A DNA stretch of 64,000 bases from PNNG01 sp964577055 (lineage in GTDB: Bacteria > Bacteroidota > Bacteroidia > UBA7662). Location of the stretch: the NCBI GenBank assembly GCA_964577055.1, contig CAZNWC010000011.1, forward strand, positions 1 through 64,000, read 5' to 3'. The position numbers and the translations under genes are program-made. Below are positions 1 through 9,150 of the stretch, one piece after another. The stretch's first letter is position 1; every line of letters begins with the position of its first letter. The notes under the pieces were generated by a model. That model did no database searches. It saw nothing but the letters and a program-made list of their open reading frames with translations, and had not been told where the DNA came from.

Positions 1-23
1 CCATCCGTCGTGCGAAGCGGCTG

Positions 24-31
24 CAAAGGTA
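24..31 (-). promoter_or_regulatory. -7 promoter element, gene off the left edge
   Basis: Read on the minus strand this is TACCTTTG, a perfect match to the Bacteroidota -7 consensus TAnnTTTG. A CTTG at 53-56 lies 21 bases upstream as a possible -33 element. It points left, away from the tRNA pair, so it probably drives a gene outside the window. Confidence 0.4.
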
Positions 32-82
32 TGAAGTTTATTTTCTAAAACGCAAGTAAAAAAAATTAATTTTTTTACCTCG

Positions 83-167
83 TACCCAGAGCGGGACTTG
101 AACCCGCACGTCCTCAACGGACACAGGATTTTAAGTCCTGCGTGTCTACCGATTTCACCATCTGGGC
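83..167 (-). tRNA. tRNA-Leu (anticodon TAA)
   Basis: The minus strand folds as a class II tRNA of 85 nt with a long variable arm. The acceptor stem pairs GCCCAGA with TCTGGGT (the first pair is G-U), and the discriminator is A. The anticodon loop CTTAAAA gives anticodon TAA, which reads UUA/UUG leucine codons. CCA is not encoded. It lies 5 bp downstream of tRNA-Gly in the same orientation and is probably cotranscribed with it. Confidence 0.97.
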
Positions 168-171
168 CCGT

Positions 172-245
<74 letters not shown>

Positions 246-287
246 AATCTTTTTACTTTCAATGAACACCCGTTTGCGACGGGAGAG

Positions 288-295
288 CAAAGGTA
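288..295 (-). promoter_or_regulatory. -7 promoter element of the tRNA-Gly/tRNA-Leu unit
   Basis: On the minus strand this reads TACCTTTG (consensus TAnnTTTG). A CTTG at 315-318 lies 19 bases upstream as a -33-like element. It sits about 43 bp before the first base of tRNA-Gly, a suitable place for the promoter of the tRNA pair. Confidence 0.6.
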
Positions 296-452
296 GATAT
301 TTTCTAATTCATGGCAAGTACCCCCTGCACTTTTTTCGCAGAAAATTGAAAGGCTTTTCGAAACCCATTGATTTTCAAAAACATCATCCATAAAAAAAAT
401 GAAGTGAAAATTGAATCAGCCCTATTTCGAAGGCCATAGGGCCTGTTTTGTC

Positions 453-2927
453 TCAGAATTCGGCCACCAAACGTACGTTTATGAGGCGTCCGGTTAGGTA
501 ATTCGGAATATTCTGCAAAAACCCTTCGGTATCGAGTACCCACAAATAGGAGATGGTATTGTTCACCTGCAACAGGTTGAATACTTCGGCATTTAGCCAA
601 AGCGATTTAAAATATCTGCCATATCCTTGCTTGCCCCAGTTGCTTCCTTCACCAATGAGGAGTTTGCTAAAGCCAATATCTACACGCCGATAAGGAGGCA
701 TGCGAAGTGTATCGCGGCCACGATCATAGTCAGGTGGACCATAAGGAAGGCGCGAACCATAGACCACATTCAAATGCACCTTATACGTGGGGTTGCTGGG
801 AAGCAGGTCCTGGAACATGATATTAAACATGGCCAACTGATCGGTCGGACGTGGAATGTATCCAGCGGGAATCTGGTTGCCGTTCGCATCTTTATAAAAG
901 GTGCCGGTTACGATCTCCTGGGTACGCATGAGCGAAAGGCTGGCCCAGGATTGTAAGGTGCTCACAAATTCACCATTGATCCGAAAATCGATACCTCCAG
1001 CATAGCCCCTGGCATTGTTCTCGCCCAGGTAGCGTACACGCACATTGTCGAGTTCATAAGGCACCAAACTCCTCAGATCTTTGTAATACACTTCGGTCAC
1101 AAAACGGAAAGGTCGGTTCCAAGCTTTGAAATTGTAATCGGCGCCAGCTACATAGTGGATGGCACGTTGCGCACGGATATTGGGATTGAGTTGCCCGAAC
1201 TGGTCGCGCACTTCACGGTAAAAAGCAGGTTGGCCATACAGTCCTGTTGCAAAACGGTACACCCAATTGCGGCGCCAGCGTGGACTGAACGACACCTCAG
1301 CACGCGGGCTTACCAACAATTCATTGTTCCAAGTCCAGTAGTTAAACCTTGCGCCAGCGGTAATCTGCAAATTGTGCGCCTCGTTCAACTGCCAGCTGTC
1401 TTGCAGGTAACCGCTAAAACGTTGTGCGTTAATCTGGTTGCGGGCATAAATGCTTTCACGCAAACGCACCACACTGTCGCCTGCCACCCAGCCTGGAAAT
1501 GCAAATCCAGCAGAATCGCTGTTGCTCCATTCGAACAAGCGGTCGGCAATACGTTCGGTTTGCAAGCGAAGGCCCCACTGTACATAGCCCAATACCGGCG
1601 ACTGCCAATAGCCCCGGTGGTCGAATGCATACACTTGTACAGTTAATTGGTTGCGGGCAAAATCTTGGAAAGCCCCTACCCCGCGGGTGAAAGCTACCTT
1701 TCCAAAATTTTCTGAACCCAATTCGGTATCCAATTGGTTGAGCAGCCACGCTCCTTCTATATCGAAGTTCTCGCGCTCGTCGCTGGTGTACATGCTGCCG
1801 ATGAACTTCAATTGCAGCAAGGAATGAGGCTTGTAAGTGGCGGTAGCACCAGCCGTGAAGGTTTTGAAGCTGGTAACTTCCTGCCCATCGAAAAACACAC
1901 GCAACTGCAGCGCCTCACGCACGGTACCAAAAACCGTTTCACGGTTGGCGGGCACCACCCTAAAATCATTCTGATTGTAATTGGCCAGAAAGCCAAATTC
2001 CCATTTTCGGTTGGGGGTAAATGTAAAATATGCCTGTGCGTCGCCTGCCGCTGGAAAATATTCACCGTCGGTATCGAGCGAACCCAGCAAATAGCTCAAA
2101 GTACGATAACGCGTGCCTATCAAATAGGTGAAACGTTTGCTGCTGTCGGTTCCTTCCACCGTGAGTGATCCACCCAGGAAGCTCCCCTGCACCCCTACCC
2201 TGAATGCCTCAGGCTTGCGGTAACGCACATCGAGGACGGAACTCATTTTGTCGCCATAACGAGCTTCGAAACCGCCTGCAGAAAATTGGATGCCCCCTAC
2301 CATGTCGGGATTGATGAAGCTCATCCCCTCTTGTTGGCCTGAACGCATCAACACCGGGCGGTAAATCTCAATGTCGTTTACGTAAATGAGGTTTTCGTCG
2401 AAATTGCCGCCCCGCACCGAATATTGCGAACTTAACTCTTGCTGCGAACGTGCACCCAATCCTTGCAAGACCATCTCAAAGTTGCCTGATGGATTGGCCA
2501 GAGAGCGGCTGATGCGAGGGTCGATCTTGACCATATTGCCACCACGTTCTGCATCACCCGTAATTTCTACACCTTTGATGTCAACAGCACTGGGTTGTAA
2601 CCTGATTTCGAGTTGTATTTCTTCACCCGGGCGAGGCTTAAGATTGCGCTGAACTGGTTGATAGCCCAAGTACTGAAACCTGATGCCATAGGTTTTGCCT
2701 GGTGGCAAGCTGATTTTGAACTCACCCTGCAGATTGGTGGTTGTACCTTGCGCTGTTTCAATAACGAATACGTTCACCAGTTCAAGGGGCTTTCCTACAT
2801 CGTTCACCACCTTACCGCTGATGGTGGCGTTTGGCACCTGGCCCCATGCCATGTGGATGCACAGGGAGCAAAACAAAAAAAGGAAGCCTACTGGGTTGAA
2901 CACCCAACGTGAACGCGGCTCGTACAA
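453..2927 (-). CDS. TonB-dependent outer-membrane receptor (SusC/RagA-like)
   Basis: An 824-aa outer-membrane receptor of unknown ligand. The N-terminus has a signal peptide (hydrophobic residues about 10-27, cleavage near WGQ). A carboxypeptidase-regulatory-like beta-sandwich follows (about 34-110, starting ISGKVVNDVG), then a plug domain (about 130-240, with SQYSVRGGNFDENLIYVNDI) and a long beta-barrel that ends in a C-terminal Phe, as outer-membrane barrels do. The only codon giving a full signal peptide with basic residues is TTG at 2927; a GTG at residue 9 is the alternative. It is the last gene of an operon with gcdH and rpe, 10 bp after rpe. The family imports siderophores, glycans, cobamides or peptides through TonB-ExbBD. 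There is no SusD partner here, so a glycan substrate is not favoured. Confidence 0.9.
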   Translation of the reverse strand: MYEPRSRWVFNPVGFLFLFCSLCIHMAWGQVPNATISGKVVNDVGKPLELVNVFVIETAQGTTTNLQGEFKISLPPGKTYGIRFQYLGYQPVQRNLKPRPGEEIQLEIRLQPSAVDIKGVEITGDAERGGNMVKIDPRISRSLANPSGNFEMVLQGLGARSQQELSSQYSVRGGNFDENLIYVNDIEIYRPVLMRSGQQEGMSFINPDMVGGIQFSAGGFEARYGDKMSSVLDVRYRKPEAFRVGVQGSFLGGSLTVEGTDSSKRFTYLIGTRYRTLSYLLGSLDTDGEYFPAAGDAQAYFTFTPNRKWEFGFLANYNQNDFRVVPANRETVFGTVREALQLRVFFDGQEVTSFKTFTAGATATYKPHSLLQLKFIGSMYTSDERENFDIEGAWLLNQLDTELGSENFGKVAFTRGVGAFQDFARNQLTVQVYAFDHRGYWQSPVLGYVQWGLRLQTERIADRLFEWSNSDSAGFAFPGWVAGDSVVRLRESIYARNQINAQRFSGYLQDSWQLNEAHNLQITAGARFNYWTWNNELLVSPRAEVSFSPRWRRNWVYRFATGLYGQPAFYREVRDQFGQLNPNIRAQRAIHYVAGADYNFKAWNRPFRFVTEVYYKDLRSLVPYELDNVRVRYLGENNARGYAGGIDFRINGEFVSTLQSWASLSLMRTQEIVTGTFYKDANGNQIPAGYIPRPTDQLAMFNIMFQDLLPSNPTYKVHLNVVYGSRLPYGPPDYDRGRDTLRMPPYRRVDIGFSKLLIGEGSNWGKQGYGRYFKSLWLNAEVFNLLQVNNTISYLWVLDTEGFLQNIPNYLTGRLINVRLVAEF

Positions 2928-2937
2928 GGTTGTTGTT

Positions 2938-3588
2938 TTAAAGGGCCTTTAACCCCGCGATGGTTGCCACAGGGTCGCTGGCCGAAAATACAAAATTGCC
3001 AGCAACTAGTACATCGGCACCAGCCGCCTGGAGCAAAGGCGCATTCTTTTGGTTTACTCCCCCATCGATTTCAATCTTGAAATTGTAGCCTCCTGCGGCA
3101 CGCATAGCGGCCAACATTTCAATCTTACGATAGGTGCCTTCAATGAATTGCTGTCCACCAAATCCCGGATTCACACTCATGAGACAGACCAGGTCGGTTT
3201 CGGGCAAAATGTCTTCGAGCAGCTGAACAGGGGTATGTGGATTCAGGGCCACACCTGCCTGCATCCCGGCTTTTTTAATTTCCTGAAATGTGCGGTGTAA
3301 ATGGGTACTGGCTTCCAGATGTACGGTAAGCACTGCTGCTCCGGCATCGGCAAATGCTTGCACATACCGTTCGGGCTGCACAATCATCAGGTGCACATCG
3401 AGCGGCTTTTGCGCATGTTTGCGGATGCTTGCCAGCACCGGAAAACCGAATGAAATGTTCGGCACGAATACCCCATCCATGATATCGATATGGAACCAGT
3501 CAGCCTGAGATGCATTTACCATCTCCACATCGCGTTGGAGATTGCCGAAATCGGCCGCTAAAATGGAAGGAGCAATGAGTACACCCAT
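2938..3588 (-). CDS. rpe: Ribulose-phosphate 3-epimerase
   Basis: A cytosolic (beta/alpha)8-barrel enzyme of 216 aa, the usual family length. It interconverts D-ribulose 5-phosphate and D-xylulose 5-phosphate in the pentose phosphate pathway. Visible motifs: the start APSILAADF, the metal and acid/base motif HIDIMDGVFVPN near residues 33-44, DVHLM near 64, SVNPGFGGQ near 139, and EIDGGV near 173 carrying the second catalytic Asp. Every expected catalytic residue is present. ATG at 3588 follows the gcdH stop by 3 bp, so the two are probably translationally coupled. Confidence 0.96.
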   Translation of the reverse strand: MGVLIAPSILAADFGNLQRDVEMVNASQADWFHIDIMDGVFVPNISFGFPVLASIRKHAQKPLDVHLMIVQPERYVQAFADAGAAVLTVHLEASTHLHRTFQEIKKAGMQAGVALNPHTPVQLLEDILPETDLVCLMSVNPGFGGQQFIEGTYRKIEMLAAMRAAGGYNFKIEIDGGVNQKNAPLLQAAGADVLVAGNFVFSASDPVATIAGLKAL

Positions 3589-3591
3589 GGT

Positions 3592-4770
3592 TTAACGAAA
3601 TGCTGAAATGCCAGTAATGTCCATGCCCGTGATAAGCAAGTGGATATCGTGGGTGCCTTCGTAGGTCACCACCGATTCAAGGTTCATCATGTGGCGCATG
3701 ATGGGATATTCACCAGTGATGCCCATACCCCCGTGGATTTGGCGTGCTTCGCGGGCTACTTCCAATGCCATTTGCACGTTGTTGCGCTTGGCCATCGAAA
3801 TTTGGGCCGTACTTGCTCGGTCTTCGTTTTTGAGGACGCCCAAACGCCAGGTCAACAACTGGGCTTTGGTGATTTCGGTGAGCATTTCGGCCAGTTTCTT
3901 TTGGGTTAGCTGAAAGCCGCCGATAGGTTTATCAAACTGGATGCGCTCCATGGCGTAATTCTTGGCCGAATCGTAACAATCCATGGCTGCACCAATGGCA
4001 CCCCAAGCGATACCGTAACGGGCCGAATCTAAACAACCCAATGGGCCTTTGAGACCGCTGATGTTGGGAAGTAAATTTTCTTTGGGCACTTTCACATTGT
4101 CGAACACCAATTCACCAGTAGCCGAAGCGCGCAAGCTCCATTTGTTGTGGGTTTCGGGGGTTGAAAAGCCTTCCATGCCGCGTTCCACAATGAGGCCGTG
4201 GATTTTACCGGCTTCATTTTTAGCCCATACCACCGCGATGTCGGCAAATGGTGCATTCGAAATCCACATCTTGGCACCATTCAAGAGGTAATGGTCGCCC
4301 ATGTCCTTGAAGTTGGTGGTCATGCCACCAGGATTAGATCCATGGTCGGGCTCGGTCAAACCGAAGCAACCCATGAGCTCACCAGTTGCGAGCTTGGGCA
4401 AGTATTTGTGGCGTTGTTCTTCGCTGCCATACTTGTATATAGGATACATCACCAACGAACCCTGCACCGAAGCAGTAGAGCGGATGCCTGAATCGCAACG
4501 TTCCAATTCTTGCATGATGATGCCGTAGCTGATTTGATCCATGCCGCCGCAGCCGTATTCGGCGGGTAAGCTGGGACCGAAGGCCCCGATTTCGCCCAAA
4601 CCTTTGATGATGTGGCGGGGAAACTCGGCACGCTGGGCATAATCTTCGATGATGGGACTGAGTTCTTTTTTCACCCAGGCGCGTACAGTTTCGCGGATGA
4701 GTTTGTGTTCCTCGGTGAGGAGTTCGTCCATCAGATAGTGATCAGGGTGCTGAAAGCGATCGGTTCTCAT
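3592..4770 (-). CDS. gcdH: Glutaryl-CoA dehydrogenase-like acyl-CoA dehydrogenase
   Basis: A 392-aa FAD-dependent acyl-CoA dehydrogenase. Glutaryl-CoA dehydrogenase oxidises and decarboxylates glutaryl-CoA to crotonyl-CoA in lysine and tryptophan breakdown. Similarity to the animal and bacterial GCDH family is close throughout: SVQGSLVMYPIYKYGSEEQ, GCFGLTEPDHGSNPGGM, NKWSLRASATGE and ARYGIAWG. The catalytic base is the Glu of VVTYEGTHDIH near the C-terminus. The Arg in SGIRSTASVQ matches the residue that binds the glutaryl carboxylate in GCDH, which favours this substrate over a plain acyl-CoA. It heads the minus-strand operon with rpe and a TonB receptor. A -7 element lies at 4792-4799 and the leader is A-rich. 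Confidence 0.93.
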   Translation of the reverse strand: MRTDRFQHPDHYLMDELLTEEHKLIRETVRAWVKKELSPIIEDYAQRAEFPRHIIKGLGEIGAFGPSLPAEYGCGGMDQISYGIIMQELERCDSGIRSTASVQGSLVMYPIYKYGSEEQRHKYLPKLATGELMGCFGLTEPDHGSNPGGMTTNFKDMGDHYLLNGAKMWISNAPFADIAVVWAKNEAGKIHGLIVERGMEGFSTPETHNKWSLRASATGELVFDNVKVPKENLLPNISGLKGPLGCLDSARYGIAWGAIGAAMDCYDSAKNYAMERIQFDKPIGGFQLTQKKLAEMLTEITKAQLLTWRLGVLKNEDRASTAQISMAKRNNVQMALEVAREARQIHGGMGITGEYPIMRHMMNLESVVTYEGTHDIHLLITGMDITGISAFR

Positions 4771-4791
4771 GTTTTTATTTTAAAAGCGCTG

Positions 4792-4799
4792 CAAAATTA
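4792..4799 (-). promoter_or_regulatory. -7 promoter element upstream of gcdH
   Basis: On the minus strand this reads TAATTTTG, matching TAnnTTTG, about 21 nt before the gcdH ATG. The intervening leader contains an A-rich stretch typical of Bacteroidota initiation regions. No clear -33 TTTG is seen at the usual distance. Confidence 0.5.
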
Positions 4800-4842
4800 A
4801 GAGATTAGGCCGGTTCTTTGTGCCAATTAGAATAAAACATCG

Positions 4843-5211
4843 ATGGGACTGATTGTTTTGGAAGGAATGCAATTTCATGCGTTTCACGGGGTGCATGCCG
4901 AAGAGCGGCTGATGGGCGGCCGCTATCAGGTAGATGTGTATGTGCATTATCCTTTCGAAGGCAGTGCAGATGAATTGTCCAGGACGGTTAACTACGAAGC
5001 AGTTTACCGCATGGTGGCAGCACGCATGGAACAACCAGTCCAGCTCATCGAATACCTTTCGGAGTTGATTTTGGGCGATATGGAGCAGGCATATCCCGAA
5101 GCAAAGTTCCGCATCAGGGTAAGCAAATTTGCACCTCCTGTGGGTGGGGTTGTGCAACGTGCCTATGTGGAAGTCGGCACTGCACCCGGCCATGATGCCC
5201 CAGGCCACTAA
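4843..5211 (+). CDS. folB: Dihydroneopterin aldolase
   Basis: A 122-aa cytosolic enzyme of folate synthesis that cleaves 7,8-dihydroneopterin to 6-hydroxymethyl-dihydropterin and glycolaldehyde. Typical features: the start GLIVLEGMQFHAFHGVHAEER with the conserved Glu after the HG motif, VNYEAVY with the active-site Tyr, the LIEYLSE helix, and the Lys in RVSKFAPP that serves as general base. Length fits the family (about 120 aa). The C-terminal tail APGHDAPGH is not conserved. It is divergent from gcdH across a 72-bp gap and stands alone, about 160 bp before cphA. Confidence 0.95.
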   Translation: MGLIVLEGMQFHAFHGVHAEERLMGGRYQVDVYVHYPFEGSADELSRTVNYEAVYRMVAARMEQPVQLIEYLSELILGDMEQAYPEAKFRIRVSKFAPPVGGVVQRAYVEVGTAPGHDAPGH

Positions 5212-5369
5212 GGCTGTTTCTCCATCCACCACTGCCACTCAGCTGCCTTTTGGGCTTTTGAGGAAGCCCAATGGCAAGCAACAAGGAACCACCCTCCTTC
5301 TTTTTTTTCTAGCTTATCATGGCTTTTGCTTACAATTCATTTTATTTGGACATCACTACAGGCATACCT

Positions 5370-7988
5370 ATGAAAATCCTCAAAATACAAGCCCTTCGCG
5401 GTCCCAACATTTGGAGTGTTACACGCAAAAAACTCATCCAAATGCGGCTCGATTTAGAGGAGCTTGAACAACGACCCACCAACCTCATCCCCGGTTTCCG
5501 CGAGCGCATTGAGCAGCTTTTTCCCACCATGTACGATCACCGCTGTTCGGAGGGCAAACCTGGCGGCTTTTTCTACCGTATCGAAAAGGGCACCTGGATG
5601 GGCCATGTCATCGAGCACATAGCACTTGAAATACAAACCTTGGCCGGTATGGAAACAGGCTTTGGCCGTACCCGCGAAACCAAAACCCCAGGTATCTACA
5701 ATGTGGTTTTCAGTTATGTAGAGGAGCAGGTGGGCATGTATGCCGCCGAAGCTGCCGTTCGCATTGCAGAATCGCTGATTGAAGGCACTGAATACGACCT
5801 CGAAAGAGACCTCCGCAAAATGCGCGAAATCCGGGAAGACGTGCGGCTCGGTCCAAGCACCGGCAGCCTGGTCGACGAAGCCGTGGCCCGCGACATTCCA
5901 TGGATCCGCATTGGCCGCAATTCGCTCATCCAGCTGGGCTATGGGGTAAACCAGGTGCGCTTTCAGGCCACCATCACCCAGTACACCAGCAGCATTGCCG
6001 TAGACATCGCCTGCAACAAAGAGCTGACCAAAAAGATGCTCGACGATGCGAACATCCCCGTGCCCAAAGGCGATATCTGCGTAGATGAAGAAGACCTCGA
6101 CGCTTCCATCGCCCGCATCGGCTACCCACTCGTGCTCAAGCCGCTCGATGGCAACCACGGCAAAGGGGCAAGCATCAATGTGAAGGACCGTGATACGGCG
6201 GTGGCTGGACTGGCACACGCCCAAAAGTATTCGCGCAAGGTAATTGTAGAGAAGTTCATCACGGGCTACGACTTCCGTGTGCTCGTCATCAACAACCAAG
6301 TGGTAGCCGCCGCCCAGCGCGTGCCTGCCCATGTGAAAGCCGATGGCAAGCACAGCATCCAAGAGCTGATTGATAAAGAAAACCTGGATCCTCGCCGCGG
6401 TTACGGACACGAAAACGTGCTCACCGAGATCAATGTAGACCGCGATACCCTCGACCTGCTCGAAAAACGCGGTTATACCCTCCAAACGGTGCCGCCCAAA
6501 GGAGAGATGGTGTACCTCAAATCGACCGCGAATCTCAGTACTGGCGGCACCAGCATCGATGTTACCGAGATGATGCACCCCGAAAACGTGTTTTTGTGTG
6601 AAAGGGTGGCGCGCATCATCGGTTTGGATGTATGCGGCATCGACATCATGGCGCGCAACCTCACCCAACCACTCAAGGAAAACGGCGGTGCCATTCTCGA
6701 AGTGAATGCCGCCCCTGGCTTCCGCATGCACTTGGCTCCGGCCGAAGGGCTGCCCCGCAACGTAGCCGCCCCGGTGATCGACATGCTCTACCCTCCTGGA
6801 AAACCATCGCGTATTCCAATCATTGCTGTTACGGGTACCAATGGCAAAACCACCACCACCCGCCTCATTGCGCACATGGTGAAAAATGCCGGCTTCCGCG
6901 TGGGCTTTACCACTTCGGATGGTATTTATGTGCAAAACCACATGCTCGACAAAGGCGATACCACCGGTCCGCTCAGCGCCGAATTCATCCTCAAAGATCC
7001 AACTGTAGAGTTTGCGGTGTTGGAAACCGCCCGTGGAGGTATTTTGCGCTCGGGCTTGGGCTTCAGCCGCTGCGACATTGGCGTGATCACCAACATTGCT
7101 GAAGACCACCTGGGGCTCAACGACATCAATACCCTCGACGATTTGGCCCGCGTAAAATCGGTTGTAGCCCAAAGCATCAAACGCGATGGCTGGGCGGTAC
7201 TGAATGCCGACAACCCCTGGTGCGTGAAAATTGGCGAAGAACTCAAGTGCAACATCGCCTATTTTTCGATGGACGAAAGCAACCCGCTCATCAAAGCCCA
7301 TGGCAAGAAAAACGGCATTGCAGCGGTTTTCGAAAACGGCTATATCACCATCAAAAAAGGCGATTGGAAAATACGGATTGAGCGCGTAACCACCATTCCG
7401 CTCACCATGGGCGGCAAGGCGCGCTTTATGATTGAAAACGTGCTGGCAGCGGCCCTTGCAGGCTATTTGCAAGGCTTCCGAACCGAAAACATCCGTTTGT
7501 CGCTCGAAACCTTCATCCCATCTGCCGCCCTTACCCCGGGTCGCATGAACATTTTTGAGTTCAAAGACTACCGCGTCATGATCGATTTCGCCCACAATGC
7601 CGCCGGCTATTTGGGCATTGAAGAGTTCATGTCGAGCGTAGATTCACCCTTGAAAATCGGCATCATTGCCGGCACGGGCGACCGCCGCGACGAGGACATA
7701 CAGGAGTGTGGGAAAATCGCAGCCCGCATGTTCGACCACATCATCATCCGCCAGGAGAAGCACCTGCGTGGCCGTACCGGACAAGAAATCATTGATTTGC
7801 TGATTGCCGGCATCAAGGAGGTAGATAAGCATGTGCCTTATGAGGTGGTGCCCAAAGAGGTAGAAGCGCTCAAGCACGCCATGGGCATGGCACAGCCAGG
7901 CACCTTCATCACCGCCCTCAGCGATGTCATAGACAATGCCATAGAGGTGGTGCAAGATTACCAAGCCCGTGAAGCAGGTTTGAAGTAA
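5370..7988 (+). CDS. cphA: Cyanophycin synthetase
   Basis: An 872-aa ATP-dependent ligase related to cyanophycin synthetase, which builds multi-L-arginyl-poly-L-aspartate. The start at 5370 (MKILKIQALRGPNIWS) is the family start; the frame is open upstream to 5319 but that part is not family-like. Order: an N-terminal domain (1-160), an ATP-grasp domain (about 200-470, with EKFITGYDFRVLV and EVNAAPGFRMH), then a Mur-ligase-like domain (about 480-870) with P-loop AVTGTNGKTTTTRL and TARGGILRSGLGF. Both ATP sites look intact. No cyanophycinase (cphB) or isoaspartyl dipeptidase gene lies beside it, although such a partner is common. A specialised role in amide-linked Asp polymers other than cyanophycin cannot be excluded. 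Confidence 0.93.
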   Translation: MKILKIQALRGPNIWSVTRKKLIQMRLDLEELEQRPTNLIPGFRERIEQLFPTMYDHRCSEGKPGGFFYRIEKGTWMGHVIEHIALEIQTLAGMETGFGRTRETKTPGIYNVVFSYVEEQVGMYAAEAAVRIAESLIEGTEYDLERDLRKMREIREDVRLGPSTGSLVDEAVARDIPWIRIGRNSLIQLGYGVNQVRFQATITQYTSSIAVDIACNKELTKKMLDDANIPVPKGDICVDEEDLDASIARIGYPLVLKPLDGNHGKGASINVKDRDTAVAGLAHAQKYSRKVIVEKFITGYDFRVLVINNQVVAAAQRVPAHVKADGKHSIQELIDKENLDPRRGYGHENVLTEINVDRDTLDLLEKRGYTLQTVPPKGEMVYLKSTANLSTGGTSIDVTEMMHPENVFLCERVARIIGLDVCGIDIMARNLTQPLKENGGAILEVNAAPGFRMHLAPAEGLPRNVAAPVIDMLYPPGKPSRIPIIAVTGTNGKTTTTRLIAHMVKNAGFRVGFTTSDGIYVQNHMLDKGDTTGPLSAEFILKDPTVEFAVLETARGGILRSGLGFSRCDIGVITNIAEDHLGLNDINTLDDLARVKSVVAQSIKRDGWAVLNADNPWCVKIGEELKCNIAYFSMDESNPLIKAHGKKNGIAAVFENGYITIKKGDWKIRIERVTTIPLTMGGKARFMIENVLAAALAGYLQGFRTENIRLSLETFIPSAALTPGRMNIFEFKDYRVMIDFAHNAAGYLGIEEFMSSVDSPLKIGIIAGTGDRRDEDIQECGKIAARMFDHIIIRQEKHLRGRTGQEIIDLLIAGIKEVDKHVPYEVVPKEVEALKHAMGMAQPGTFITALSDVIDNAIEVVQDYQAREAGLK

Positions 7989-8146
7989 ACAGCACTTATA
8001 TCTGAAGTCGGAATTCATGTAGAAACACCTAGAATTCCGGCTATTTCTTTGTGCACTTTGTGCACACTTTGGTGGCCTTTGTGGTTAAACATCCCGCATT
8101 TTAGGCAAGCAACCAAACCTCTACGCCCCCAGCTTGTTTAAGTATC

Positions 8147-8317
8147 ATGTTCGGACTCTTCAAATCAAAATCGCCCCTCGAAAAGCTGCAAGCGCAGCAT
8201 GCCCAATTGCTGAAAGAAGCCTTTGAGCTGAGCAAAACCAACCGCAAGGCATCGGATTTAAAAACAGCCGAAGCTGATGAAGTGGCCAAGAAGATTGAGA
8301 CGCTCCAGAAAAGTTAA
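8147..8317 (+). CDS. Small DUF6435 (Lacal_2735-type) protein
   Basis: A 56-aa ORF starting MFGLFKSKSPLEKLQAQHAQ and ending in ETLQKS. The start MFGLFK followed by a short charged helix matches the conserved Bacteroidota small protein called Lacal_2735 family (DUF6435). Function is unknown. It is all helix, highly charged, with no signal peptide and no cysteines, and is probably a cytosolic coiled-coil-like peptide. It lies 158 bp after cphA on the same strand and convergent with the MNT-HEPN pair. Confidence 0.7.
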   Translation: MFGLFKSKSPLEKLQAQHAQLLKEAFELSKTNRKASDLKTAEADEVAKKIETLQKS

Positions 8318-8400
8318 TTGGCAGCCGATATCTTCATCTCGATAGACCCTGGGCACTTTCAAATGCTGGAATTTGGCACCATAACCCCGATCAGGTGCCA

Positions 8401-8742
8401 TTAGCTTTCAGCTTTGTAGATGGGCAGGCCTACACGCGCAATATGCGCTTTCAATGAATCGCTTTCCAAACTCTGAAAATCAACCAAATCAACCCGCATG
8501 GGCAGGTGGCTTTCGTCGAACAGGCTTTGTATTTTGCTCCGCAAACGTAAATCAGTTGCGGGCTCCATGATGGCCAAATCGATATCGCTGCCTGCTTTGT
8601 GATTGCCTTTGGCCCTGCTGCCGTACACATACACTAACTTTATTTCGGGAATTGTCCCCAAAATGCTCCTCAAGGTTGCCAGCTCGCGTTCGTTTAAACC
8701 AAAGCGAGCTGCTTGTTCGGCTATAGCAGCTGCTGCACTCAT
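8401..8742 (-). CDS. MNT-domain nucleotidyltransferase (MntA-like antitoxin)
   Basis: A 113-aa minimal nucleotidyltransferase of the MNT/HI0073 type. The active-site motif reads GSRAKGNHKAGSDIDLAI, i.e. GS-X10-DxD, the signature of MntA enzymes that inactivate HEPN toxins by adding AMP. A third acidic residue is available in MRVDLVDF. It overlaps the end of the upstream HEPN gene by 4 bp (ATGA), so the two are coupled. Type VII toxin-antitoxin function is inferred from the pairing and motif. A housekeeping nucleotidyltransferase role for the HI0073/HI0074 pair remains the alternative. Confidence 0.85.
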   Translation of the reverse strand: MSAAAAIAEQAARFGLNERELATLRSILGTIPEIKLVYVYGSRAKGNHKAGSDIDLAIMEPATDLRLRSKIQSLFDESHLPMRVDLVDFQSLESDSLKAHIARVGLPIYKAES

Positions 8743-9146
8743 GTGTGGAGATTTTGTTTGAGAAATGCATGCAAAGCAACCAAGGCTGTGTAGGTTTCTT
8801 CCCTGAATAACTTTTCGGCTTGCATGAATTTTTCATCACTGTAATCGTGCGAGAGTTGGTTTCGCATGTCATAACCATCCATGAGGGCTTGCACTTGCGT
8901 TATATAACCTGCTTCATTGGCTTGTCGGAGCGTTTCTTTAGGCGAGGGCCTAAACACAAAGCCTTGGTATTCGAGATAATCTTTCAAGGTTTTCCAAGCA
9001 AGCTCCAAGGTGAATTCGAAGCGCTGCATCAATCCGTTGCGCTCGAGCTCATTCAACTGGGGTATTTGTACCGCTTCTTGCAATCGCAAAAAGGCCCTGT
9101 CGAAATGCTCGAAACGCTGCTTCCACCGGATGTCCTGACCGTCCAT
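8739..9146 (-). CDS. HEPN-family toxin candidate (HI0074-like)
   Basis: A 135-aa all-helical protein of the HI0074 family, described as nucleotidyltransferase substrate-binding proteins and part of the HEPN superfamily. Residues about 108-113 read RNQLSH, an R-x4-H motif typical of HEPN ribonucleases. It is the first gene of a two-gene unit with the MNT nucleotidyltransferase, whose ATG overlaps its stop. The start is at 9146, preceded at exactly four bases by a perfect -7 element, TATTTTTG. That suggests a leaderless transcript and hence limited translation of the toxin. HEPN proteins of this kind cleave tRNA or mRNA when not AMPylated. Confidence 0.83.
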   Translation of the reverse strand: MDGQDIRWKQRFEHFDRAFLRLQEAVQIPQLNELERNGLMQRFEFTLELAWKTLKDYLEYQGFVFRPSPKETLRQANEAGYITQVQALMDGYDMRNQLSHDYSDEKFMQAEKLFREETYTALVALHAFLKQNLHT

Positions 9147-9150
9147 ATTT

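Noticed and set aside
5454..7595. 713-codon open frame antisense to cphA
   Set aside because: It lies wholly opposite a well-conserved gene. Its translation is rich in His, Val, Phe and Gly with no domain, as expected for the complement of a GC-rich coding strand.
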